Assembly (NCBI GenBank): GCA_002205965.3
Contig: NADL03000674.1
Location: 186,001-250,000 of the forward strand
From: Kappaphycus alvarezii
Taxonomy: Eukaryota; Rhodophyta; Florideophyceae; Gigartinales; Solieriaceae
DNA length: 64,000 bases
Direction of reading: 5' to 3'
Shown here: positions 23,406 to 33,800 of the stretch, one piece after another
Layout: each line of letters starts with the position of its first letter
Numbering within the stretch: position 1 is the first letter of the stretch
Notes under the pieces: generated by a model
Database searches by the model: none
Told to the model about the DNA's origin: nothing
Seen by the model: only the letters and a program-made list of their open reading frames with translations
Position numbers and translations under genes: made by a program

Positions 23406-23906
23406 TGTCAGCAAACGGGCTGAGATGGACACGTCCGTTGGATGGCGAAGGCAACGAAGTTCACCGTGCAACGTGGCGACGTGGTGTGTAGTGTCAAGTC
23501 CAGAGGCTGAGATGGACACGTACGTTGCGTGATGGCGAAGGCAACGAGGTTCACCGTGCAACGTGGCGACGTGGTGTATAATGTCAAGTCCAGATTAAGA
23601 AGCAACGATGTAAGTGTTACTGCAGCGTTGTTATGGGCTTATGGGCTTACGCAGGGAACAACATACTGCTTGTAACTTGCGTGCAACTTGGCAACGGGAC
23701 GCAGTCATTTATTGTATCAGAAATGATACCACTATACTGCACAACACGCAAGGGTTATTTGCGATGCTCTCAGAGCTATTACTTTGTGCCGACTTCTGTG
23801 TGGTCCAAAGTAATGGTAGTGCGTTGTAAGCCGTCAACTCTGCCTCTAAAGTAAATGCCGGGCTCACCGAAGACACTACTTTACAAAATCAACCCAGCTC
23901 CCATCA
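23406..23906 (+). repeat. 3' LTR of the copia insertion, with an 87-bp tandem duplication
   Basis: TGTCAGC...CCCATCA, 501 bp, preceded by the purine tract GAGGGGG. GGCTGAGATGGACACG begins at 23418 and again at 23505, marking an internal tandem duplication of about 87 bp that the 5' LTR lacks. Confidence 0.85.
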
Positions 23907-23994
23907 ATTACCAACGATTTTATTGCAACGTTTATCTTGTGTGGGGCATATTTAGGAGTACTGTAGTATGAAGTGACTAATAGTGAGAGAAAGG

Positions 23995-24855
23995 ATTTGG
24001 GGTTCTTTACTGATTAGAGATATACGACGGCTATTTCCCTAGACTGGGGGTTGGTCTATGTATTGGAGGGTCTGAAAAGGAGATAAAGTCAGGCGGAGCT
24101 ATCTCACAAGGCCAGTGTAAGACCAGCCGTTAAATGACTAACAGTGAAGTAAATTGAAACGGAAAACGTAAGATTGGTCCTTAGTACTCTTACAAATATC
24201 AAATGCTTTATTCGGTACATGCACAGATGCTGGAGGAGATTGCAGTGCGTAAGCATGCGGGCGTTGTCCTGACATATTTGTATCCGTGGGCCAAGGGGAA
24301 TAGCGGCTGTGGTAACTGCGAGGTTTCGGAGGGCTGAGAACAGGGGTATGTCTCGTAGACTAGGGGAAAAAGGTTAGATGATAATGCGTATATTCAGTTT
24401 TTTCTGTGTCCTTAGACAGTGACAGGATGTTCCATGGAAAGAAAGTTTGGTGAGAACAAGTCCTGGGGGCTTCTTTCGGAATCGGGCCCTTTTGAGGTTG
24501 CCATGCGAGAGGGACATGAGTTTGGATTGAAGTAGGAGCTCATCCCTTGGTACAGAGGGAAAGTATGAGTCTTTCAATAATTGGGAAGTAGGATAATTTC
24601 CCAAACGAGGGGAAATTTGGGGCGTTTTATTAATTACAGATGTAGGGCGGCTATTTTTCGACACTAAGGGGGATCAGGTATGTGTATTGGAGAGTCTGAA
24701 AAGTAGGCAGACTCAAGAGGGACGATCTCACAAGGCTGGTGTGAGGCCAGCCGTAAGCCATGCTGAGTTGGACGAGACAATCTCCCAATGGGGAAAAGGG
24801 GGGGTTTGTTTACTGCGACAGATGTATTGGCCGTAACCCAATCAAATTTCATATA
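23995..24855 (+). repeat. Cluster of G-headed signatures, including a longer family
   Basis: Signature copies start near 23995, 24295, 24608 and 24797. The 23995 and 24608 copies run on for about 150 bp through a common unit (GGCTATTT, GAGAGTCTGAAAA, CTCACAAGGC, GTGTGAGGCCAGCCGT). All have inverted partners in the right arm (57590 to 56750). An ORF on minus (24374-24664) shared by both arms is not recognised. Confidence 0.65.
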
Positions 24856-25120
24856 TGAGTTTTGCATTAGATGCATGTTGTGAGAAACCAAAGGTAAGGC
24901 CAGTTTTTTTCTCACAGGATTGAGTACAGTGGAAGTAAGCTTGAAAACTAGCAGATCAGCAACGCGCCGTGATTACTCTAGAGAACAGGCTGGAGACCAG
25001 CCATCAGGCATGAAGCATCAGTGCAGGAGACTCGCAGAGACGCCGTTGGATAGATGAGCAGACTCAGCTCTAAACTGTCTGCCTACGTACAAATTCAACG
25101 TCGTAACTTGCGCCAACACC

Positions 25121-25755
25121 GGATATGGTTGCGAAGACCCAAATATTATGACACCGTCAGAAATGCTCGAGAAGAGGCATTTACACTATATTTAGGGTTA
25201 GTGTTGTCACGCGTGCGCGCGAAGCCAATTTTTCATCTTCGTCATCTGAATTAAACATACTTAGCCCCTTCCTCTTTACGAAATTGCTTATACCCACGGT
25301 CCTCACTCATCCTCTTTTACTTTGCTGGACTCCCAACCTTTCCAATACTCGCAATAAACCACCCCTTTACCCCCTTTTGCTCAGCCCCAAACAGATACCA
25401 CCTATTCTTTCTATCCGTGCTTACCCTTTCAGCAGTCCTCTCCAAATTTACGGCTGTTTTACCTACATATTTCAATACTGTATCCAACCCTCTAAATTGA
25501 CCCCAAATCAAGTCCTCTTCCCTTTTTGCTTGTCCCATTCTATTAATTTATTTTTTCTGTGAAAAGGGGCGAAAATGAAATACTGAATTCCGCTTAGATT
25601 TATTTATCTATTTCAAATCTGCAGAATACACCCTTGAGAGCCTATTTAAACCCTGTTATTCCAAGTTCCAAACCCATTGATCATTCTACTTACTACTTAA
25701 CCCCTACCCATTCGAAACACCCTCAAGCCCCTGCCACTCTCTAAATTCCACCAAA
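25121..25755. other. Pyrimidine-rich stretch without a recognised gene
   Basis: Outside the inverted duplication. Strongly C/T-rich on plus between about 25260 and 25750, leading into the acidic ORF. I see no repeat pair or promoter motif that I can support. Confidence 0.35.
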
Positions 25756-26289
25756 ATGAAAAATGTATGCTCCTACAGCGTCATTTTCAAAACTCGCCAC
25801 CCTCGCCCCCTAAACGCCATTCGCCTACTCCCTCTAGACCCTACTGACCGCGATATATATCTCCGCCCGCAAACAAAGAAGAAGGTTGTCGAGTTCGTTC
25901 GTCGCTTGTTCATTGACGATGATGCAGAGGAGATATGTGAGGGGCAGGAGGTGGGGTTAGAGAATGGAGCTGGGGAGACTTTTGAGGAGAGGGCGGCCCC
26001 GGAATTGGTTTACGAGAATGGAGATAAGAAGAAGGATGGGGAGGAGGACGAGGATGAAGAAGATGACGAGGAGGATGAGGGGTAGGGAGAAATGGAAAGT
26101 GTTGGAATGGAGGGGCAGGGGCTGGGTAGTATTGAACAGTTTGTCGCGACGCTGGAACCGGATGCAGGCATCTTTCGTGGTTTAGATATTTTTCAGGAGG
26201 AAATGGCGATTGTAAGCCTTTCGAAGATATTTGTGGGGATTGTTTGGTTGATATCGATATTTTGGATGATTTGTTTGGATCTAGCGTAG
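25756..26289 (+). CDS. Acidic protein gene next to an LTR-like block (copy 2)
   Basis: Not a recognised family. An ATG-started ORF of 110 codons (25756-26085) reads a basic, hydrophobic N-terminal part, KKKVVEFVRRLF (residues about 42-53), and a long Glu/Asp-rich end. After TAG at 26083-26085 a second frame contains FEDICGDC (26219-26242) with an acidic-hydrophobic stretch, matching FERICGEC in copy 1. The two parts are in different frames, so this copy is either split or broken. It is followed from about 26300 by sequence related to the 720-bp LTR at 30092. That placement, at the 3' end of a retroelement in sense orientation, suggests an accessory gene between pol and the 3' LTR, but no pol is visible upstream. 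Confidence 0.5.
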
Positions 26290-26399
26290 GGAATTGAAAT
26301 TGTAAGGACTACAATCATTTCAACGTCTAATGAGAATCTTTTAAGTATCTTTTAATATCTTCACAGCATCTTTTCTTGGGATTCTAATTCCTTAGAAAA

Positions 26400-26755
26400 C
26401 GTTTCTATGAACTGATGATATTTAGTATGTGTTTGCCAAGAATTTAGGGGTAACAAAAAGTCTATTTAAGCTGAGTATACTGCTCTCTCAGAACGGGGTC
26501 AAATAAGTTGGCAGAAAACTTCAAGTCAAGTCCCAAGTATTGAAGAAGTTGAGAGTCAACTTCAGACCCAGTAAGCTTTTTTGTTAATTTTTGTAAGAGA
26601 CGATAGGTGGTACAGCCTGCCCCTTCTGAATATACTTGTAGACCCTTGGTTCTTCATCCACATATACTACTTTCTGATCCTTCAAATATACTACGGTAGC
26701 AATTTTGTCGCTTGCAAAACCTTTCTTCTGAGATAGTGAGCGTCAGATATCCCTT
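26400..26755 (+). repeat. Degenerate LTR related to the 30-kb Ty3/gypsy LTR
   Basis: Matches the LTR by eye: ATTTAGTATGT, TCTATTTAAGCTGAGTA at the TATA position, AAGTTGGCAG, GAAGTTGAGAGTCAACTTC as the hairpin, GGTGGTACAGCCTGCCCCTT, and CGCTTGCAAAACCT. Same orientation and order as 7812-8173. Confidence 0.65.
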
Positions 26756-27030
26756 TTCCGCCGTTTTACCGCTATCAAGTATCCGAGCGCCGCGTAAGGC
26801 AGCCATTGACTGGCCGAAGCAACAGCGGTACAATTACGCGTACTCAGAATCCAAATACAGGGCGAGGACGGTCGAGTAGGATCACAAAACCAAGCAAAAT
26901 CACCAAACAATTTTGAATTTTAGCATCGCACGAGTTATTTATCTTTTGATGACTACCCTACAAAAGACTCTCTCAACGAGCAGCATATCCACACATCCGC
27001 CCATGTGTACACCATGGCTTCAGCAGATTA

Positions 27031-27735
27031 AATGGTTATGAAGCTCCCAAAAATAAGCAGGGCGCAAGATTTCATTCAATCGCGCCGTTGCCTGAAAGCC
27101 TACATTCGCAGCGGCGATGTTGATCTACAAAGTCTTGACGACAAACATACAAGTTTGAACAGCGACGTGATTCGGGGTTGGGGAAAGATATGATCAAAGT
27201 CAAGACCGCTATCATTCTAAATCTCAATAGCGACCCACTCGCCCAAATGAGCTCGCTCATTGATGACGATGAGTGCACCCCAAAAGAATTACGGGAGGAG
27301 CTTACTATTATTTGTAAAGCCTCAAATGATCAAAACGTTATCAAATTGCAGCAAGATCTAAAAGAACTTCTTTTCGAAATTGGGAAGACTTTGAAAGACC
27401 ACTTAAAAAAAATTTATGAGATTTTGTGTAATATCACATCCTACGACCAGCAGCTCAAGGATGAAGAAAAGACCAAGTTAACTCGCACGTGCCCAGAACA
27501 TTCCCCCCATCGCTACGATATTATTCAAGATGAATTTGACGAGCTTCTTCTCTCTGTGACCACAGAACTTCCTCCAATTGATGGGCAGCAGGCACCAAGT
27601 GGCTATAAAACCACACATATTCCGAATTCATCCGCCGCAAATTGTTTCGGAAACGGGAATAGTGTCCAATAAGGGAGATTAAGGAAGAATTGAAGGTCCG
27701 GTAAGTGTTTCTTTTGCGATAAGCCAGGCCACTAC
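27031..27735 (+). pseudogene. Copia gag, 5' part
   Basis: ATG at about 27031 begins a gag-like protein (KLPKISRAQDFIQSRRCLKAYIRSGD). The frame shifts near 27170, and the longer part (27178-27672) reads a helical gag core with NLNSDPLAQMSS and DHLKKIYEIL. A second break near 27672 precedes the zinc knuckle CFFCDKPGHY (about 27702-27735), which is interrupted by a mini-element. Part of the old copia element split by the Ty3/gypsy insertion. Confidence 0.75.
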
Positions 27736-27813
27736 GGGGGAAATTTGGGGTGTTTTTAATCCATGAAAAATATGGTCAGCTGTTCCCTAAGGGATGTCGT
27801 GATGGTAAAGGCT
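27736..27813 (+). mobile_element. Mini-element, 78-bp insertion in the gag zinc knuckle
   Basis: The insertion is flanked by GGCCACTAC (27727-27735 and 27814-27822), a 9-bp target duplication. Without it the knuckle would read through as C-x2-C-x4-H-x4-C. It starts GGGGGAAATTTGGGG, continues TGTTTTTAATCCATG and then AAATATGGTCAGC, the same signature as the other copies. The remaining 30 bp or so are unlike them. No ORF, no terminal inverted repeat. Confidence 0.8.
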
Positions 27814-28146
27814 GGCCACTACGTGAGGGACTGTTGGCATCGGTATGATATTTCAAATAATGTTAATTCAAAAAACTACATCGGCCGTGGACGAAGTCAT
27901 GGTGGTAGAAAATGACGAAGCTGGGGCCGAGAACGCGGCGGATATAAAGGGCGCAACCTTAACGGAAATTATCACCCAAATTTGTACTCTCCATTTTGCC
28001 AAGGACAACAGCCCCACGAAACACAAAACCAAGTACGAGATCTTTTCGTCGATCCGGCGAGACCCCCTGAAATTACACTGCAGCCGCCCCAGAGTCAAAC
28101 GTGTCTCGTGCATCTGCCCCAGAAGAACCCATCTATCAACATGTGT

Positions 28147-28435
28147 AGGTTCATAGCCAAATTCAAATTTCGAAGCACGGTCGTTAATTGTGGGGAAGAG
28201 AAATCAGGTACTGAACTATTTGATTTTGGGGTCTCCCACTATTTTCTTCGCTCAAGGAAGTCACTCAAGAACTACGAACGAATTAAAAAAGCAGATGTAC
28301 AAGCTGCAAGCGAATTGTCGATCATATTTGGAAAAGAACTGGTCAAGTTCTCGACGGAAGGTAGATTCTAAGTTGAAGCATTCCATGCTACGAAATTAAC
28401 TACGATCAAACTTTCAGTCGGTCAGATTACCTATT
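28147..28435 (+). pseudogene. Copia protease region
   Basis: FDFGVSHYFLRSRKSLKNYE (about 28210-28275) corresponds to the copia protease active site, normally Asp-Ser-Gly. Here the Ser codon has become Phe, which would abolish catalysis. ADVQAASELSIIFGKELVKF follows as expected. A stop ends the frame at about 28371. Confidence 0.65.
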
Positions 28436-28639
28436 CTTAAAACTTCCTTTTCACTATGGACCCGCCTGCCCAAAATGTTTTCAGAGCGTTATTTGGAAAC
28501 GGAACTCAGCCGATATTGATATATCGAGAAGGGTTCAACAATGAGATAGATGAAAACGGACTATACCAGATGCACAAAGAAACGTCGAACAATGCCGAAA
28601 CATTCTCGAGAAGCGCTATGAAACTTTTTTGGTGCTCAG

Positions 28640-29425
28640 CACAATAACTTAAGCCAAAATGCATTGGATCTCGACTGGCACTATAAGACAGGGCAACCCG
28701 CTCCGAGATGATACATGAAATCAGCAGCAAACTTTAAAAACGTAGAGCCATTTCCGCAGAAACTGTTGGAGGAAATGCTTTGCATTCCATGCGCAACTTC
28801 CAAGGGGAAGCGAGGCGCAGTAGCTTAAAGCCTCCGCATGACTCTCTATCCGTTATAGTTAGTCCACATGGATATACCGGGCAAAATGCAAGTAACGTCT
28901 CACGGAAACAGCAATTATGTCGTCGGTTTTGTTGACGAAGCCACGGCTAAGTTGGACGCCTACTTTTTCAATACAAAAGCCGTACTATACCAGTCGTTAA
29001 TGTACTGCAAAATACTATTTGAACATGAAACGAGAATAAAGCTGTTAAACATTCGTTTAAAAGGAGCAGGCGAAATAATTGGCAATAATGCGAAAACGTT
29101 TTGTTTCAACAAATCCATCCGTTTAAGACCATCACCGCTGCATGCTCCGCAGATCAACTGTGTAGCTGAAAGATTTATACAGGAGATGGAGGTTTGTGCG
29201 CGTATGTTCTTCTTCGCTGCAACTATGGGAAATGAAGTTTAGGCTTAAGAAATGCACCACGGCAACTAGCTGCAAAACTGCCTACCTTTCAAGCATGTCA
29301 ACGGTGCGACACAGATCATTCAATGGGACAGAAGCACAAGAATCGATTTCAAGAACCTCCCTTTGTTGTCCAGTAAAGATTCGCATGCACCTAGCTGTTA
29401 GAAAATGCCTAATATGACGCTATCC
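28640..29425 (+). pseudogene. Copia integrase
   Basis: The zinc-binding region reads DWHYKTG and CIPCATSKGKR (about 28670-28815). The core reads MDIPGKMQVTSHGNSNYVVGF (first catalytic Asp, about 28868-28930), then RLRPSPLHAPQINCVAERFI, where family members have HTPqqNGvaERkN with the catalytic Glu. The second Asp region is poorly preserved, and several stops and frame changes follow after 29240. Confidence 0.75.
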
Positions 29426-29841
29426 ATCCGCAATATTCGTGGCCGATTCATGAGTATGAAGAGTACCGAGACACTGTATCGTATCTATATTTCGGAGAGA
29501 AAAAAGATCATCCAGACTCTACATAAAGATCTTGAACGTTGTAAAGAGTACCAGCTACCGTGTGTACCCACACTACTAGGCGGTTTCGCAAGAAAACACG
29601 AGATGGAAACGAGGCGAACGTGCACATTAAATTTGGGTACATTCTGACACAAGCATTTCAAGGTTATCACACTGTGTTGTTACATTCTACACACGGAGCG
29701 AAGCAAACGAACGTGATCCTCTTTTACCAAGCAAATTTGCTGAAGCCGTCAAGAAAAAATATTGGTGCGTCGCGATTGATGGCTAATACAATGCATTACG
29801 GGACACAAAGACCTGGAAATACATTACTCGTGCAGTAGATA

Positions 29842-30091
29842 TGCGTTCTGTCACATATGTTTGGACTTTTCGCTTAAATCCACTAGACGGTGAAGGCACC
29901 AAGGTATTGCACAAAGCAAGGTGCGGCTTGCGTGGTGGAAATCAGAAACAGAGCCTCGAATTTGACTCCGAATCGCTATATTCCCTGTGGCCTCCCATGA
30001 ATCCATAAGAATGATTCTCGCGATCAATTCTGCCCAAGGTGTTGTGGTCGAAGGAGAGCATGTAAGCTATGCGTACATATTTGGAAATATC
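29842..30091 (+). pseudogene. Copia reverse transcriptase, first part (split by Ty3/gypsy)
   Basis: It reads VWTFRLNPLDGEGTK, KARCGLRGGNQ, then with one frame change a YSPV-like stretch, SIRMILAINSAQGV and SYAYIFGN up to 30091, the insertion point. The rest of the RT resumes at 37583 in a compatible frame. This is the fingers-palm start of a Ty1/copia RT. Confidence 0.8.
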
Positions 30092-30811
30092 TGATAGGGG
30101 TAAATCGTCGGGAGAAGAGATACTTAGAACCAACTACCCCAAGACGGAGGTGTTGCGAGCGACAAAAGTGCTACCGTGGTATAGTTGAACAAATAAAAAG
30201 GAGTGTATATGGGAGAGAGTTGAGAGGGCTACAAGCAAGTATAAAAGGGGCAGGGTCTACCACTGATGCTCTGCGACCAGCTTAGGAAAAAGTTTTCTAG
30301 GGTCTGAAGTTGACTCTCAACTTCCTACTACTCGGAGCTTGACCTGAAGTTGTCTGCCAACTTGCTTGACCTCTCAAGGAGGAAGCACTTTACTCAGCTT
30401 ATATAGACCTTTCGGCTAATCCTAAAGTCTCAATCAAACATACTAAATACCATAAAACGCATTCACGGGAATCGTGTGAACCAGAGAGACCATTAGAAGA
30501 TATTTCCTCAAGGTAAATATCTAGGTGCCATACCCATGCCAGCCACCCATCGGCCAGGGGTGGGAATTGATGTGGCCATTATATAGACCTTTCAGAGTCA
30601 CTCGTAGTATCACCCACAACCTAGAACTGTACTGACATCCACTATGACAGCGTGTCCTAAAATAAAAAATCAACCGATGAATTTGCCACACTCACCCAAA
30701 TTAAAAATATCTTGCAAATTCAAAAACTGTAAAAATATCTTCCCAGTTCCAATACTGTATACAATTATGGTCCTCATCTAAATTTTTTCGTGTGCGAATT
30801 TGCGCACATCA
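30092..30811 (-). repeat. 3' LTR of the Ty3/gypsy element
   Basis: In sense (minus) orientation it begins TGATGTG and ends CCTATCA. TTATATAGACCTTTC occurs twice on plus (30399-30413 and 30579-30593), so the sense strand has two identical 15-bp blocks each holding a TATATAA box. Downstream of the inner one lie two hairpins built on AAGTTG/CAACTT, one being GAAGTTGACTCTCAACTTC (30306-30324). Confidence 0.95.
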
Positions 30812-30830
30812 CGCCCTCCCGCTCAAGACG
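30812..30830 (-). promoter_or_regulatory. Polypurine tract of the Ty3/gypsy element
   Basis: On the minus strand GAGCGGGAGGGCG abuts the TGATGTG start of the 3' LTR, the expected plus-strand primer position. Confidence 0.6.
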
Positions 30831-30844
30831 AACGTCCCGGCTCG

Positions 30845-33800
30845 TCACTGCTCTTGTTGTTCTTGTGGGAGTTCTATCCATTCATCAGGGAGAGTATAGG
30901 GTTCACTATAAGGATATGGTAGTAGCTCATTTCCAATATGATGAGAGAGTGTGTACCGTGCGATGACCGGCTCATCTCCTTGGTCAAGAGTTTCGTAGAT
31001 TCGGCGTATGGTTTCATAGTGTTCTCTAATGAGCTCCTCCCGTTTCACTTCTCCAAACCTTCCAAATGTGAGGTAGTAAACGTAGTATGCAAACTTTTCT
31101 GGCAACGGGTCCAGAAACGGGTATCTGAAGGAGAAAAAAACTCGCAACATAAGGACTGAGTCCTCACGAGTAAGGTGCGCCCCGTGAATGGTCTGGAAGC
31201 ACATGCAAATACTAATGGCAAAAAAGGAAATTACTTCTGCTTCTCGAGGGTCCTCTGTCATTTCGCGAAGCCAACGTCTAATTGGTAGTCGTCCAATAAT
31301 TAAGGATGCATAGTTTCCCCCTGGGAGACTAGGCGGTGTTTGAGGCGATCTTCTTGGCGATCTTCCTCGCTGCTCCCGACGCCTTGCCCTCTTCGATGAT
31401 CCGCCCCGATCACTTGATGGTCCAGCTCGTATCATCATCACGGCCTCGGGAGGATCCTGGTCTTCGGCTGAGGTTGTATTTCTGAGCGGAGCAACGTAAG
31501 GTTCCCATAGAGGATATGGGACCAGTCGATATTCCATATCAGGGGGCAAGCTGTAACCTCTCAGTCGCACATCTTGGTTGTTCTTGAGAAATACGTAAAC
31601 TGGACGGATAATGTTCAGATATGTTTGCGACAAGTCTCCGATAGCTACCATTCCATACCTCCCTATAGAGTAATGATATATGACTTCCACAAACTCTGGA
31701 CCTGCTTCCGTGAACCTTCCGTTTTGGAATGAGAATAGAACTCTGATCAATAGTCGGAAATCTTCTTGAGGTAGCAATGGTCCGTTCAACGTACGAAAAC
31801 ATAGGCATATATTAATGTAGAAATGGATGATTACGTGGAGTTCGTAGTAGTCACGCGTAATCGAGATGATCCATTCCCAGGCCCTTTTTCCTCCCATAGG
31901 AATCATTCTATAGTTAAAGATGAGTATGCCTCGTGGTTGCGCATAGTCCTGTGTGAGAAGGAATTCTTCAGGCCTCTGATGGTAAGGGACCAGACGACGT
32001 GCATGGATTGCCCTCCTTGATCTCTTCCCTGAGCTTGAACAGAGCTTATAATGCGGGTGTCTTTCCTCCGTGACGATGCAAGGGTTCGAGTACTTTGTTT
32101 GGAAAGCCGGCCACTTCACAGCCTGTTGCATTGCTTTTCCGTGTGCTACAAGTACTTTAGAGCCGACTGAGAAAGTTTGGACTGGAGGCTCTTCATCCTT
32201 ATTTCTTGTCTGTGTTAGCGCGCGGTGTGATCTCCAGCTTTCGGTGGCCAATAGTTCGACCTCTCTACTCTCTTCATCGATAACATTTGTTTCCATATCT
32301 CTCTGTAACATTCTAGGAGCTCTTCCGTACATTAGCTCAAACGGTGACCGTCCACTTCTTCCTCTTCTTCGCCGATAGCCGTATAACACTTTTGGTAAGG
32401 CATCTTCCCACTGGATTTCATTCTCGGACATAGTTTTCGATATTGATCGTTTGATGGTTCCAACCATCCTCTCCGCTTTCCCGTTTGACATAGGAGCATA
32501 TGCGAGAACTGTCTTTAGCTGAATACCTTTTTCTTCCAAGAAACGAAGCAGTGAAGTTGCAGTAAAACAAAGTGCGTTATCCGAGATGATCCTTTTTGGA
32601 AGACCAAACGGTTCAATTATTTCTTTTTCGATGAATCTCAGGACCACTTCAGCATTGGCCTCCTCAACTGCAACTGCTATTGGCCATCCAGTAAGATGTT
32701 CCACCCCTATAAGGAGATATTTGTTTCCGGAAGAGGTTTCCTTGAATGGGCCGGCAAAGTCAATTGAAAAGGTTTCAAAGAGACCGGAAACTGGAAAGCC
32801 TAGAGTTGTCTTATACTTTCGTATTGGCGTGAATTTTTGACAGTTGTCGCAGCTTTTCACGAAGTTATAGACGTCCTTATGGATACTGGGCCACCAGAAT
32901 CTCTCAGTAACGAATTTCTTGGTTGTTTCGAGATCCCAATGCCCTAACTCATCATGAAAAGTCCTCAAGATCTTCATTCTTTCTTTCAAAGGGGCCACTA
33001 GTCGAGGACCGGCTTTCGTGTGTCGGAAGAGTTTCCCATTCCATAGTGTAAAAGCCTTTTGATTCCTACGTACCCAATTTCTGTGTTCAATATCAACCTT
33101 TCTCATTTCTAGTCCATCCAGGAATTTAATTAGTCCGTCAATATTAGCTTCGTACTCGTTATTGTTCGGCACTTGCACCTCGGCAACTCCGACGATGTTC
33201 TCGGAAGCTTTTTCATTTGGAATCAGTGGATCCCTCAAGCGGGATAGGTAGTCGGCAGGCTGATTATTGCGTCCGGGCCTATACACAATTTCAAACCGAT
33301 ATTCTGCGAAAATGTCGAGCCATCGGGCCAAGCGGTGATGTACATCTTTCTTTTGGAATGCTGTCTTAAGTGCCTGGTGATCAGTTATCAAGACAAATTT
33401 CTCGAGTGATAAAAGGTATACGCGAAACTTTTTCAGTGCGAAGACAACAGCGAGCGCTTCTTTTTCGCAGACTGAGTATCTCCTTTCCGCATCATTCAGA
33501 GTGCGACTTGCGAATTGAACCGGGTGTAGTCTTCCGTTTTCATCTTTTTGGGACAAAACGGCACCCAAAGACCGTTCTGAGGCATCTGTCTCCACAACAA
33601 ATGGTCTCTTGAAATCTGGATACATGAGCACTGGGGGGACACATAGCTTATCTTTAAGCTCTTCAAATGCGGTTTGCATTTCCTTGTTCCATAAAAATTT
33701 TCCGTTCTTTGTTGTGCTGGCATGTAACGGTGCTGCAGTCTTGGCGAAATCTTTGATAAATCTCCTGTAATATGAGGCCAGTCCTAAGAAGCTTCGAACC

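Larger units (their letters stand above)
21454..23906 (+). mobile_element. Rearranged Ty1/copia insertion
   Basis: A 2453-bp insertion flanked by the 5-bp target duplication ATTAC (21449-21453 and 23907-23911); the right arm lacks it. Order: a truncated sense LTR (21454-21729), the distal part of the LTR in antisense (21735-21946), the N-terminal reverse transcriptase in antisense (about 21950-22345), the C-terminal reverse transcriptase and RNase H in sense (about 22346-23385), and a full 3' LTR (23406-23906). Gag, protease and integrase are missing, so it is non-autonomous. Confidence 0.88.
15830..25120 (+). repeat. Left arm of a large inverted duplication
   Basis: Apart from later insertions this segment matches 56470-62269 in inverted orientation, covering a peroxidase gene, its upstream region, a G-headed repeat cluster and flanking DNA. 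Removing the LINE (15934-17280), the copia insertion (21454-23906) and one mini-element leaves about 5.4 kb, close to the right arm's length without its own insertions. By eye the arms differ by scattered substitutions and indels at a few percent. The spacer between the arms is about 31 kb. Confidence 0.9.
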
